From Pseudomonas viridiflava (GTDB lineage Bacteria; Pseudomonadota; Gammaproteobacteria; Pseudomonadales; Pseudomonadaceae), in assembly GCF_001642795.1 (NCBI RefSeq), contig NZ_LKEH01000047.1, forward strand, positions 236,290 to 287,623: a stretch of 51,334 bases of DNA. Direction: 5' to 3'. Below are positions 44,601 to 51,334 of the stretch, piece by piece. Position numbers and translations under genes: made by a program. The notes below the pieces were generated by a model. The model was not told where the DNA came from. It saw only the letters and a list, made by a program, of their open reading frames with translations, and made no database searches. Position 1 is the stretch's first letter; the number at the start of each line of letters is the position of its first letter.

Positions 44601-44883
44601 CGATCTGTCAAAGCTCTTGCAGGGCATGGGTGCGAAGGCTGAAACGCTGGAGGATTTTCTGCATGTCCGGGTCAGCGGTGTCGGCACACAACCGGTTTCG
44701 ACCCTTGAAGTGGGCGTGGATGCGGGTCATCCGAGCCAGAGCATCGAGCTTGCGGGCGTCGATCTCGCCGCGCAATTCGGCGTCACCCCGGGAGCCGGTG
44801 GCTGGATTGCCGGAGGTGCAGACACTGCAACCATCATCAATGGCATGCTGGGGGATCATTCGTTGAAGGTGGATGTGGTTTAG
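41626..44883 (+). CDS. LapA-like RTX adhesin with retention module and VWA domain
   Basis: A 1085-residue type I secreted surface protein. Residues 1-95 are a retention module (MASVIGTVWRVLGDVFAVAG start) that would plug the outer-membrane channel. TAAD at 93-96 sits where LapG cuts at TAAG. Residues 158-228 are a proline-rich EPPxTEPP stalk. A repeat-like beta domain follows at about 230-370. The VWA domain is about 380-560, with a MIDAS at Asp386, Ser388 and Ser390, Thr460 and Asp491. RTX calcium repeats lie at 926-970, with a C-terminal secretion signal. Cysteines at 230, 246, 693, 764 and 942 are unusual for this class. GGAG lies 6 bases before the ATG. It is divergent from its likely exporter. 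LapD and LapG genes are not in the window. Confidence 0.9.
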   Translation: MASVIGTVWRVLGDVFAVAGNGSKRLLVAGDRVFIGEQLQAGSDGAVAIRLENGRELTLGRDSRVLLDAAVLENQAPHVETLDPLTPTLGIVTAADHGSSSEAEANAGGGGHTVVMLSETGGEVLPVVGFATEGLVMTPIFPEGRDVFVRDGGEVGIPPANVIPPAPEPPFVEPPATEPPITEPPIIEPPVTEPPVTEPPLPPTNPPVEPPTEPPVEPPEPPVEPPVDHCVSVSGSELTLHEANLCGGSAPDPAALTQTGSFIVRAPDGLQSLVVGGVEIVRAGVVMDFSQPVLTALGNSLSITGYDPVSGQVSYSYTLLNPLAHPDGEGANTLGETIEVVAVDHDGDVGTGQLDIVIVDDQPLATDIALTVTPVPQDSNLLLIIDNSDSMKGASGVDGLSRLDLAKQAINQLLDQYAAMGEVRVQIVTFNSQADLPGSVWVDVASARDIINALEAGNGTNYDAALAAAQHAFLSAGSLTGAQNLAYFLSDGNPTLSPEHSEPNHQPDPSQGDGIDAGEQAIWTAFLDAHGIKSFAIGIGSDVSQTYLDPIAHDGQSGTDMRSVIVLEPRELNAVLSGTVQGSTEGSLLAGGTFGADGGFVKVLMVDGLAYTYDRSGQGSMSGSAGQAHFDSAVRTLTLTTQAGGTFVVNMESGAFSYTPGSSRTPVTENIGYVLSDHDGDLAGATLSIHVRPCAPTPAPEAVADHIITNILAPSIEVPAAALLANDHSPSGDPLSATPTVFQTGWRDAASDFSSPLLDTIRFCGQEDVLENRIKDLQHSDFHVTHAATATVLLSGYLGAWQGDTFNHQDLYSVELKAGEKLTVDTRQLSDQVGLAWQMDDGEFHSLAVDGSFTASEDSVYRLILIHQPDPGVSNEGMDYQLGMSIDYSQVNTTPSYLGSYLIQDAHGGQDAAAVSIDYQHDSWLLGTDGDDVLLAAGGHDCLNGGNGNDVLIGGPGDDVLTGGEGQDRFMWLAGDTGHDRVTDFNVGIDSLDLSKLLQGMGAKAETLEDFLHVRVSGVGTQPVSTLEVGVDAGHPSQSIELAGVDLAAQFGVTPGAGGWIAGGADTATIINGMLGDHSLKVDVV

Positions 44884-44909
44884 CAACTGCTTCTGGAAAA
44901 CACCTGACT

Positions 44910-44950
44910 GTGGGAGACGCCACCACGTCTTCGACGTAGCGCTGTCGCGC
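44910..44950 (+). repeat. 41-base palindromic repeat, copy 2
   Basis: GTGGGAGACGCCACCACG... is nearly identical to the reverse complement of bases 1-42, differing at about three positions. It contains ACGTC-TTC-GACGT. It begins 27 bases after the adhesin stop and 16 bases before a REP element. Its first seven bases, GTGGGAG, are shared with the REP arms. Confidence 0.8.
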
Positions 44951-44965
44951 AGCAAATATCTGACC

Positions 44966-45042
44966 GTGGGAGGCGGCTTGCCGGCGATGAACGATGACGC
45001 GATTTTCCTGACAGACTGCATCGCCGGCAAGCCGCCTCCCAC
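44966..45042. repeat. REP-type inverted repeat, copy 4 (subtype B, shortened spacer)
   Basis: The arms are perfect 24-base complements identical to those of copy 1. The 29-base spacer matches copy 3 apart from one added T and a 9-base deletion. It lies between the convergent adhesin and ybaN genes. Confidence 0.93.
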
Positions 45043-45122
45043 AAAATGGTTTTTATTCAGTGGGTTACGCATTTAGGAAAGGGACTCGTCCACGGTATTG
45101 AGGTTCATCAAGGTCCAGGAAC

Positions 45123-45524
45123 TCAATGCCTGCGCAATGTCTTCTGCCTGAGGATATAAACCGTCACCAGCACTGCACTGACCAGCATGAAGCCACGAGC
45201 CCACGGCAGGGGAACGAGGTAGCAGGACAGGCTGATACTGGCCCACATCGTGCCAATCGCGTAGACCTTGCCCTTGAGAGGAATGCCGCGGCCTTCAAGG
45301 TAGTCCTTGATCCAGGGGCCGAGCCGCTTGTGATTGACCAGCCAGTGATAGAAACGAGGGGAGCTGCGAGCGAAACACGCGGCAGCCAATAGCAGAAAAG
45401 GCGTTGTGGGCAGTACTGGAAGCACAATCCCGACAACGCCCAGCGCAACGCTCAGCCAGCCGATGGCCATCAGAACATAGCGCACCGACCGGTGACGGCT
45501 GGTGCGCGTTGACTCCTGCGCCAT
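45123..45524 (-). CDS. YbaN family (DUF454) inner-membrane protein
   Basis: A 133-residue membrane protein with three or four hydrophobic segments. The family pattern is seen in GWLSVALGVVGIVLPVLPTTPFLLLAAACFARSSPRFYHWL and the GPWIKDYLEGRGIPLKGK loop. Function unknown. It follows the UPF0149 gene by 10 bases. Confidence 0.92.
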   Translation of the reverse strand: MAQESTRTSRHRSVRYVLMAIGWLSVALGVVGIVLPVLPTTPFLLLAAACFARSSPRFYHWLVNHKRLGPWIKDYLEGRGIPLKGKVYAIGTMWASISLSCYLVPLPWARGFMLVSAVLVTVYILRQKTLRRH

Positions 45525-45534
45525 AGGCGCGGAC

Positions 45535-46122
45535 TCAGTGGTGACGGGGTTTGAGAATTGCCGGTTTCTCGTCCGGAGCCTGGCACAGCAGGTACAGCGC
45601 CGTGAGGGCTTCCGGGATCTGCACGATCATGTCGTCCATCAGGTTGGCGTCCTGAGCGATATCGGAGAACTCCGGTTGCTCGTCGAACAGACCCGAACCG
45701 ACCATGATCGGCAGCAGCATTTCGCTGACTTCGTCTTCGGCGCTTTCGAACCAGGCATTTTCACGCAGGAACACGCCTTCCATGAAGCCGATGCACCAGC
45801 CGCGCAGATCCGAATCATCCGGGTCGTCGCCCAGATCCAGATCGCACGGCAGTTCGAACTCTTCGTCCGACGCCAGCTGGCGGGCGATATGGGCCTGCAA
45901 TGCAATCAGAGTGGCTTCGATCTCTACCTGCTGAGCGTCGCTCGCGTAGTGTGGCGGCTCGGAGAACAGGGCATCGATCCACTCGCGCTCTGGCACGGGT
46001 TCGGAACAGATCGACAGGGCGGTCAGGTAGCCATGAGCGGCCACGTAGTCCAGTGCTTCTTCGTGCAGTTCATCTGCATCGAGGAAGACTTGCAGGCGGG
46101 TTAGTTGCTCAGCGAAGGACAT
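45535..46122 (-). CDS. UPF0149 (YecA/YgfB) family protein
   Basis: A 195-residue acidic, alpha-helical protein without zinc cysteines at its C-terminus. The hallmark is CDLDLGDDPDDSDLRGWCIGFMEGVFL near the middle, with AHGYLTAL before it. YgfB-type relatives are regulators in P. aeruginosa, but I cannot assign this paralogue. The ATG at 46122 (MSFAEQLTRL) is chosen over a longer frame to 46197. It is probably first in an operon with ybaN, and divergent from recQ. Confidence 0.87.
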   Translation of the reverse strand: MSFAEQLTRLQVFLDADELHEEALDYVAAHGYLTALSICSEPVPEREWIDALFSEPPHYASDAQQVEIEATLIALQAHIARQLASDEEFELPCDLDLGDDPDDSDLRGWCIGFMEGVFLRENAWFESAEDEVSEMLLPIMVGSGLFDEQPEFSDIAQDANLMDDMIVQIPEALTALYLLCQAPDEKPAILKPRHH

Positions 46123-46298
46123 GGACGCACTACCTTGGAAATAAACGATGCTGAATTCTAGGCCCTGAGCGCCTGTGGCGCCAGCGCGGCGGCCCATTGC
46201 AGTTAATTTCGACCACTCATGTCCCAGTCATCCATTGCCTGTGAGCGCTCGGGTATACTCCCCCGTTTTGCAGTGCAGCAGGACAATCTGGGGTTTTT

Positions 46299-48428
46299 AT
46301 GCTCGAACAGGCACAACGCGTACTTAAAGACATCTTCGGCTATGACAGCTTCCGTGGTCGCCAGGGTGCCATTATCGAACGTGTAGCCAACGGCGGCGAT
46401 GCACTGGTGCTGATGCCGACCGGCGGCGGCAAGTCCCTGTGTTTCCAGGTTCCCGGCCTGTTGCGAGACGGCCTGTGCGTGGTGGTTTCGCCGCTTATCG
46501 CACTGATGGACGATCAGGTGGCGACCCTCGAAGAACTGGGTGTTTCTGCCGCTGCGCTTAACTCCACGCTCAGTGCCGAACAGCAGCGCGACCTGGCCAA
46601 CCGGATTCGTCAGGGCGAAGTCAAAATGCTTTACCTGGCGCCGGAACGTCTCGTTCAGCCGCGCATGCTGTCCTTTCTGCAAAACCTCGACATTGCGCTG
46701 TTCGCCATCGATGAAGCGCACTGCGTTTCTCAATGGGGACATGACTTCCGCCCGGAATACCTGCAACTGGGTCAACTGGCCGAACTGTTTCCCAATGTGC
46801 CGCGCATCGCCCTGACGGCCACCGCCGACAAGCGGACACGTGAAGAAATCGTCACGCGTCTGCACCTGCAGAATGCCGAGCGGTTTCTGTCCAGTTTCGA
46901 CCGTCCCAACATCTTCTATCGCATCGTGCCCAAGGAGTCGCCGCGCAAACAGTTGCTGGCGTTTCTGTCCGAGCGTCGCAGCGATGCAGGGATCGTCTAT
47001 TGCCTGTCACGCAAGAAAGTCGACGAGGTCGCGGTGTTCCTCAGCGACAACGGCTACCCGGCGCTGCCGTATCACGCAGGGCTGCCTTCCGAAACCCGTG
47101 CCGCCAATCAGAAGCGCTTCCTTAATGAAGAAGGCCTGATCATGGTCGCGACCATCGCGTTCGGCATGGGAATCGACAAGCCCAACGTCCGTTTCGTCGC
47201 ACACATGGACCTGCCCAAGTCGCTGGAAGCCTACTACCAGGAAACCGGCCGGGCAGGGCGTGACGGTCTGCCTGCGGATGCCTGGATGGCCTACGGTCTG
47301 CAGGACGTGCTGATGCTCAAGCAGATGCTGCAGAACTCCGAAGGTGATGAGCGACACAAGCGGCTCGAACACCACAAGCTCGATGCGATGCTGGCGCTGT
47401 GCGAAGAAACCCGCTGCCGTCGCCAGACGCTGCTGGCCTATTTCGACGAAGACATGCCCAACCCCTGCGGCCATTGCGACAACTGTGTCGATGGCGTGCA
47501 GACCTGGGATGCCACCGAGCCTGCGCGTCAGGCGCTGTCGGCCATTTATCGCACCGGCCAGCGCTATGGCGTGGGGCACCTGGTGGACGTCCTGCTCGGC
47601 AAATCCAATGACAAGGTCGAAAGCTTCGGCCATCAGCACCTGTCGGTGTTCGGTGTCGGCAAGGCACGCTCCGAGGGTGAATGGCGCTCGTTGTTCCGGC
47701 AACTGGTCGCGCGGGGTCTGGCGGACATCGATCTGGAAGGTTATGGCGGACTGCGTCTGAGTGACACCTGCCGTCCGCTGCTGCGCGGCGAAGTCACGCT
47801 GGAACTGCGTCGTGATCTCAAGCCGCAGACCACCGCCAAGAGCCATTCCGGCAGCCCGGCCAGTCAACTGGTACGAGGCGAGGAACGCGAGCAGTGGGAG
47901 GCCCTGCGCACGCTGCGCCGCAAGCTGGCCGAAGAGCACGCGGTACCGCCTTACGTCATTTTCCCGGATTCGACCCTGCTGGAAATGCTGCGCAGCAAAC
48001 CCGGTTCCATGGCTGAAATGGCCAGGGTCGGTGGTGTCGGCGCGCGCAAGCTGGAGCGCTACGGCGAGGCATTTCTGGAAGTGCTCAGCGGCAAGGCCGA
48101 AGCGCCACGGGTGGTCACCGACCTGCGTCATGAACTGATCAGTCTGGCGCACGCTGGCATGACCCCGGCGCAGATTGCCGGCCAGTTGCAGTGCTCGGAA
48201 AAGAATGTCTACACCCTGCTGGCCGAAGCCATCGGCAAACAGCAATTGTCCGTCGAACAGGCACTGGATCTGCCCGAGGACCTGCTGGGCGAGATTCAGG
48301 ATGCGTTTCTGGACGGGGAAGGTGAACTGCCTCCGGTTTCTTCTGTGATCGAACAATTCACTGGGCGTGTTCCCGAAGGTGTGCTGTATTGCGTGCGCGC
48401 CGCCCTGCAATCCGAATTCGAGATGTAG
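46299..48428 (+). CDS. recQ: ATP-dependent DNA helicase RecQ
   Basis: A 709-residue 3'-5' DNA helicase. Walker A is PTGGGKS at 40-46, Walker B is DEAHC, and QETGRAGRDG is motif VI. Zinc cysteines lie in CEETRCRRQ and CGHCDNC. A winged-helix domain and an HRDC domain (from about 525) follow. The C-terminal 110 residues after HRDC hold a helix-turn-helix-like extension (MTPAQIAGQLQCSEKNVYTLLAEAI), which is longer than in E. coli. It acts in the RecF pathway and replication restart. Confidence 0.96.
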   Translation: MLEQAQRVLKDIFGYDSFRGRQGAIIERVANGGDALVLMPTGGGKSLCFQVPGLLRDGLCVVVSPLIALMDDQVATLEELGVSAAALNSTLSAEQQRDLANRIRQGEVKMLYLAPERLVQPRMLSFLQNLDIALFAIDEAHCVSQWGHDFRPEYLQLGQLAELFPNVPRIALTATADKRTREEIVTRLHLQNAERFLSSFDRPNIFYRIVPKESPRKQLLAFLSERRSDAGIVYCLSRKKVDEVAVFLSDNGYPALPYHAGLPSETRAANQKRFLNEEGLIMVATIAFGMGIDKPNVRFVAHMDLPKSLEAYYQETGRAGRDGLPADAWMAYGLQDVLMLKQMLQNSEGDERHKRLEHHKLDAMLALCEETRCRRQTLLAYFDEDMPNPCGHCDNCVDGVQTWDATEPARQALSAIYRTGQRYGVGHLVDVLLGKSNDKVESFGHQHLSVFGVGKARSEGEWRSLFRQLVARGLADIDLEGYGGLRLSDTCRPLLRGEVTLELRRDLKPQTTAKSHSGSPASQLVRGEEREQWEALRTLRRKLAEEHAVPPYVIFPDSTLLEMLRSKPGSMAEMARVGGVGARKLERYGEAFLEVLSGKAEAPRVVTDLRHELISLAHAGMTPAQIAGQLQCSEKNVYTLLAEAIGKQQLSVEQALDLPEDLLGEIQDAFLDGEGELPPVSSVIEQFTGRVPEGVLYCVRAALQSEFEM

Positions 48429-48482
48429 GAACCTGCGACGAGACGCCACGGTGGGGCGCTTGCCTGATTGCAAGGAGCATGC

Positions 48483-48494
48483 TTAGCTCGCTAA
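48483..48494. promoter_or_regulatory. Operator candidate upstream of the MarR gene
   Basis: TTAGC-TC-GCTAA is a perfect inverted repeat 27 bases before the MarR start, with TTAG again close behind. SlyA/MarR regulators often bind TTAGC-type palindromes and repress their own genes. Confidence 0.5.
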
Positions 48495-48520
48495 TAGTTA
48501 GTTTTGATCACGAGTGCTCT

Positions 48521-48955
48521 ATGCCATTGACTGATGAACATCGTTTCGGGATGCAACTCGCACAGATTTCCCGTGGCTGGCGGGCCGAACTGGATCGTCG
48601 TCTCGCCGGTCTGGGCCTTTCTCAAGCTCGCTGGCTGGTGCTTCTGCACCTTGCCCGCTTCGGTGAGGCGCCCACCCAGCGTGAGCTGGCCCAGAGTGTT
48701 GGCGTCGAAGGGCCAACCCTTGCGCGATTGCTCGACAGCCTTGAAGGCCAGGGACTGGTGCAGCGTCAGGCAGTGCTTGAGGACCGTAGGGCCAAGAAAA
48801 TCGTGCTGTGCGACACGGCTCTGCCATTGATCGAACAGATCGAAACCATCGCCAATGTGTTGCGGATCGAACTCTTCGAGGGTGTGGATGAGGAAGACCT
48901 GCGGGTGTGCGTACGCGTGCACTCGCGAATTCTGGCCAATCTCGAAAGATCCTGA
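48521..48955 (+). CDS. MarR family transcriptional regulator (SlyA-like)
   Basis: A 144-residue winged-helix regulator. LGLSQARWLVLLHLARFGEAPTQRELAQSVGVEGPTLARLLDSLE is the DNA-binding core, followed by the wing QRQAVLEDRRAKKIVL. The ATG at 48521 is chosen over an upstream frame lying partly in recQ. It lies 96 bases before the FimV-like gene, so the two may be linked. The effector is unknown. Confidence 0.9.
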   Translation: MPLTDEHRFGMQLAQISRGWRAELDRRLAGLGLSQARWLVLLHLARFGEAPTQRELAQSVGVEGPTLARLLDSLEGQGLVQRQAVLEDRRAKKIVLCDTALPLIEQIETIANVLRIELFEGVDEEDLRVCVRVHSRILANLERS

Positions 48956-49050
48956 GACGAGTCTGCGAGTTCTCCCCCATACTCTTGCCACGGATAGTGA
49001 AGTTCATCGGGATAGGTGAGAAGCCTGCTGTGGTTTCCATAAGGGTTAGC

Positions 49051-51234
49051 ATGCTGAAGAGTTCTCAGGCGAGTACGGGTCGCACCGTCGGTCATCGTTT
49101 TTACACGCGCCTGATGGCGGCGTCTGTCATAGCCTCGACACTGGTTTATTCGTCGCTGGCATCAGCGTTGGGACTGGGTGAAATAACCCTGCACTCGGCG
49201 CTCAACCAGCCGTTGAATGCTGAAATTGCGCTGCTGGAAACCGATGGTCTGAGCCCCGACGATGTGGTGGCCAGGCTGGCCTCGCCAGAGGCATTCGCCA
49301 AGGCAGGCGTCGAGCGCGTGTTCTTCCTGAACGATCTGCGTTTCACCCCTGTTCTGAACGGTGGGCGCGGCGTGATCCGGGTGGTTTCGCACAAACCGGT
49401 CACTGAACCTTACTTGAGTTTCCTGGTGCAGCTGTCTCGCCCCAATGGCGATCTGCTGCACGAATACACGGTCCTGCTCGATCCTGCCACGTCGCCCGAC
49501 GGCGTCGCAGCGACCCGCAGTCGCAACACGCAGCGCACAGCGCAGTCGGCGGCTCCCGAGTCGCGCATGCCGGTCGCGCCGCCTGCCGCTGTCAAAGGCA
49601 AACACTACAAGGTGGTCAGCGGCGATACCCTGAACGCCATTGCCGCTCGTGTTCAGGGTCAGGGCAGCAATGTCTCGACCATCCAGATGGCCGACGGCAT
49701 ACGGCTGCTCAATCCTCAGGTATTCGCCCAAGGGGCAGGCCTCAAGCCTGGGCAGGACTTGTTGCTGCCTGATTCGGCGGTGCTGCCCACAAGTGGCCCT
49801 TCGGCAGCCAGTCCTGCCGCGCCATCCGTTCAACCTGCCGAAGTCCGGGAGGCGGCCGAGCAGATGGCGACGGCCGCCATCGAAACCCAGCAACTGACCA
49901 AAGCGCTTGAAGAACTCAAGGCGCAGACCGCCGATCTGCAGGACCAGTTGGTCGGCAAGGACAAGCAGATCACCGCGCTTCGAACCGATCTCGTGCAGGC
50001 TCAGTCCGGCGCCAGCAAGGTGTCGACACCGCCACCGGCAGTCGTGCCTGTTCAACAGCCTGTCGTGGCAGCGGCTCCCAGCGAACCGTTCCTCAGCATC
50101 CCAGTGCTGTTGGCCGGTCTGTTGATCATCCTGCTGCTCCTGGCATTTGCCTATAACAGAAGACGGCAGCAACGCACTCAGAGCGTGACCCCTGCCGTTA
50201 CGCCTGACGAGCCGCTGATCAAACCTGCTCAGGCCGCGGTTCTCCCGGTCTTCGAAGTGCCTGCGGTCGCGCCACAGCCGGTGGTCGCCCCTGTCGCCGC
50301 ACCCTTGGTCAAGGCCTCGTCTTCACAACGCATGGCCGGCGCTGCCCCCGATGCGCTGGACGGCGTCAGCATCTACATTGCCTACGGGCGCTTCAGCGAA
50401 GCGATCGGCATCCTGCGCAATGCGCTTGAAAAACAGCCGGAACGTGAAGACATTCGTATCAGGCTGCTCGAATTGCTGGCCGAGCAGGGCGACAGTACCG
50501 GTTTTGCTGCCGAGGAACAGTCGGCGTTGAACCACGGCGTGACCCCGCAAGCCATTCAGGATGTTCGTGAACGTTATCCGCAGCTCAAGACGCGTGAGGC
50601 GCTCGCTGCCTCCACAGCGTTGACGGCCGCTGCTGTCGGGGCTGTTTCGCTGGCCAAGAGCGGGCCTGAGTCCAACGCTGCGGCTGCGCCCGATCCTGTT
50701 TCAGAACAGGAGCAGCCTGCCATCACGCAGTTGGACGAAACTACGGCAGCAGCGCTGAATCCCGAGCCGTCAGACGAATTCCAGCTGAACCTGGACGAGT
50801 TGTCGATGGACGCTGACTGGGATCTGGTCGATCCGTTCGACGCGCCACCTGCCCGCACCAAACCCGCCGATCGGCCTGAAGTAGATCCGGGGTTTTCTTC
50901 GGATCTGAATCAATTGCCGGAAGTGTTCGAGCTGTCCGACGAGCAATTCCTCAGCGACTTCTCGGATTCGGATGCCGTAGAACCCATCGAAGTGATTGCG
51001 CCGTCCGCTGCAGACGATTTGAGTGATGACTTCCTCGACAGCTTCATGAGTGACGATTCGGACTTCGACCTGCTGGATCTGGAGGAGCCACCGCTGAGCC
51101 AGATCAATCAGGCTCAAGTGTTGATCGACGACGGGGATATCGAGTCGGCCCGTGAAATCCTGTTGCAGGTGATCGCCGAGTCTGACGAAGAGCATCAGCG
51201 TCTGGCGCGGGAACTGTTGGCGGGGATCAGTTAA
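49051..51234 (+). CDS. FimV-like peptidoglycan-binding membrane protein
   Basis: A 727-residue protein of the FimV family. A signal region precedes GLGEITLHSALNQPLNAEI (about 41-59), the FimV N-terminal hallmark. A LysM domain lies at about 184-240, a coiled coil at 265-320, one membrane helix at 348-368, and a TPR-like unit at 385-435. A long acidic region follows. The C-terminal motif INQAQVLIDDGDIESAREILLQVI is the FimV end domain. The ATG at 49051 has AAGGG 6 bases before it. It is shorter than typical FimV and sits next to marR and recQ, so I take it as a paralogue rather than fimV itself. Confidence 0.88.
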   Translation: MLKSSQASTGRTVGHRFYTRLMAASVIASTLVYSSLASALGLGEITLHSALNQPLNAEIALLETDGLSPDDVVARLASPEAFAKAGVERVFFLNDLRFTPVLNGGRGVIRVVSHKPVTEPYLSFLVQLSRPNGDLLHEYTVLLDPATSPDGVAATRSRNTQRTAQSAAPESRMPVAPPAAVKGKHYKVVSGDTLNAIAARVQGQGSNVSTIQMADGIRLLNPQVFAQGAGLKPGQDLLLPDSAVLPTSGPSAASPAAPSVQPAEVREAAEQMATAAIETQQLTKALEELKAQTADLQDQLVGKDKQITALRTDLVQAQSGASKVSTPPPAVVPVQQPVVAAAPSEPFLSIPVLLAGLLIILLLLAFAYNRRRQQRTQSVTPAVTPDEPLIKPAQAAVLPVFEVPAVAPQPVVAPVAAPLVKASSSQRMAGAAPDALDGVSIYIAYGRFSEAIGILRNALEKQPEREDIRIRLLELLAEQGDSTGFAAEEQSALNHGVTPQAIQDVRERYPQLKTREALAASTALTAAAVGAVSLAKSGPESNAAAAPDPVSEQEQPAITQLDETTAAALNPEPSDEFQLNLDELSMDADWDLVDPFDAPPARTKPADRPEVDPGFSSDLNQLPEVFELSDEQFLSDFSDSDAVEPIEVIAPSAADDLSDDFLDSFMSDDSDFDLLDLEEPPLSQINQAQVLIDDGDIESAREILLQVIAESDEEHQRLARELLAGIS

Positions 51235-51270
51235 GAGGTGTTATCCGCAAGTCTGCCTCAACCCTGATCG

Positions 51271-51317
51271 TGCCCATCGCTCCGCGTGGGCATGCCTCCC
51301 GTGACGCTCCGCGTCAC
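51271..51317. repeat. Tandem palindromes at the right edge
   Basis: TGCCCA...TGGGCA (51271-51292) and GTGACGC-TCC-GCGTCAC (51301-51317) both contain CGCTCCGCG. They lie just after the FimV-like stop, and look like a repeat unit of the kind common in P. syringae intergenic regions. No second copy is present in this window. Confidence 0.55.
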
Positions 51318-51334
51318 AAATGGCACAGACTGTG

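Noticed and set aside
22917..45042. Repeats as a CRISPR array
   Set aside because: The four repeats are thousands of bases apart with large inverted arms and similar spacers, not direct repeats with unique spacers.
46235..46259. Sigma-70 promoter TTGCCT/TATACT before recQ
   Set aside because: The hexamers are only 13 bases apart, too close for a normal promoter.

Overview
The window is a stretch of gamma-proteobacterial chromosome that best fits a fluorescent Pseudomonas of the P. syringae group. The reasons are the minC-minD-minE-rluA order with a lauroyltransferase gene and an ABC/phosphodiesterase operon beside it (an order I also remember from P. aeruginosa), a CsrA/Rsm paralogue, the NAGGN osmolyte genes, a Lap-like type I secretion cluster, high-GC genes and several small inverted repeats at gene ends. 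This placement is by recognition, not by search. I see no rRNA, tRNA, insertion sequence, prophage or CRISPR array, so the window is mostly core genome with a few accessory-looking stretches.

Layout. 1-6432: a six-gene minus-strand operon (HAD phosphatase, ABC ATPase, two permeases, a phosphodiesterase-like enzyme, solute-binding protein) with a divergent GntR/UTRA regulator and two near-palindromic operator candidates. 6488-10725: aminopeptidase ApeB, then rluA, minE, minD and minC. 10846-13866: a lipid A acyltransferase, a patatin-like protein and a pirin. 14073-16176: a periplasmic alpha/beta hydrolase overlapping an MlaA-family gene. 16177-17294: a 1.1 kb gene-free, partly AT-rich stretch with several inverted repeats. 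17295-20350: a betaine-type binding protein, then a DUF485 protein with an ActP-type acetate symporter. 20442-22786: small membrane proteins, a short-chain dehydrogenase, a CsrA paralogue and a YheU protein. 23061-27866: the N-acetylglutaminylglutamine amide (NAGGN) osmoprotectant operon. 28034-32238: an AttH-like lipoprotein with a MacB/LolD-type ATPase and an FtsX-type permease. 32541-36180: mnmC and the polyphosphate:AMP phosphotransferase gene. 36325-44883: a type I secretion system (fusion protein, ABC exporter, TolC-type channel) divergent from its likely cargo, a 1085-residue adhesin with retention module, proline-rich stalk, VWA domain and RTX repeats. 45123-51234: YbaN, a UPF0149 protein, recQ, a MarR regulator and a FimV-like protein.

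How the parts work together. The first operon has the parts of a complete uptake and breakdown route for a small phosphorus compound: binding protein, Fe/AEP-type importer, a cytoplasmic alkaline-phosphatase-superfamily enzyme and a HAD phosphatase, under a UTRA-type repressor. Its substrate is not known to me and it is the best candidate for an undescribed pathway. The adhesin and its exporter resemble LapA/LapBCE, but the likely protease site reads TAAD rather than TAAG, and the protein carries five cysteines.

Repeats. Four copies of a long REP-type inverted repeat (24-base arms) lie at 22917, 32445, 36190 and 44966 and fall into two spacer subtypes. A different 41-base repeat occurs at the left edge of the window and again, inverted, at 44910. 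A third palindromic repeat lies at the right edge.
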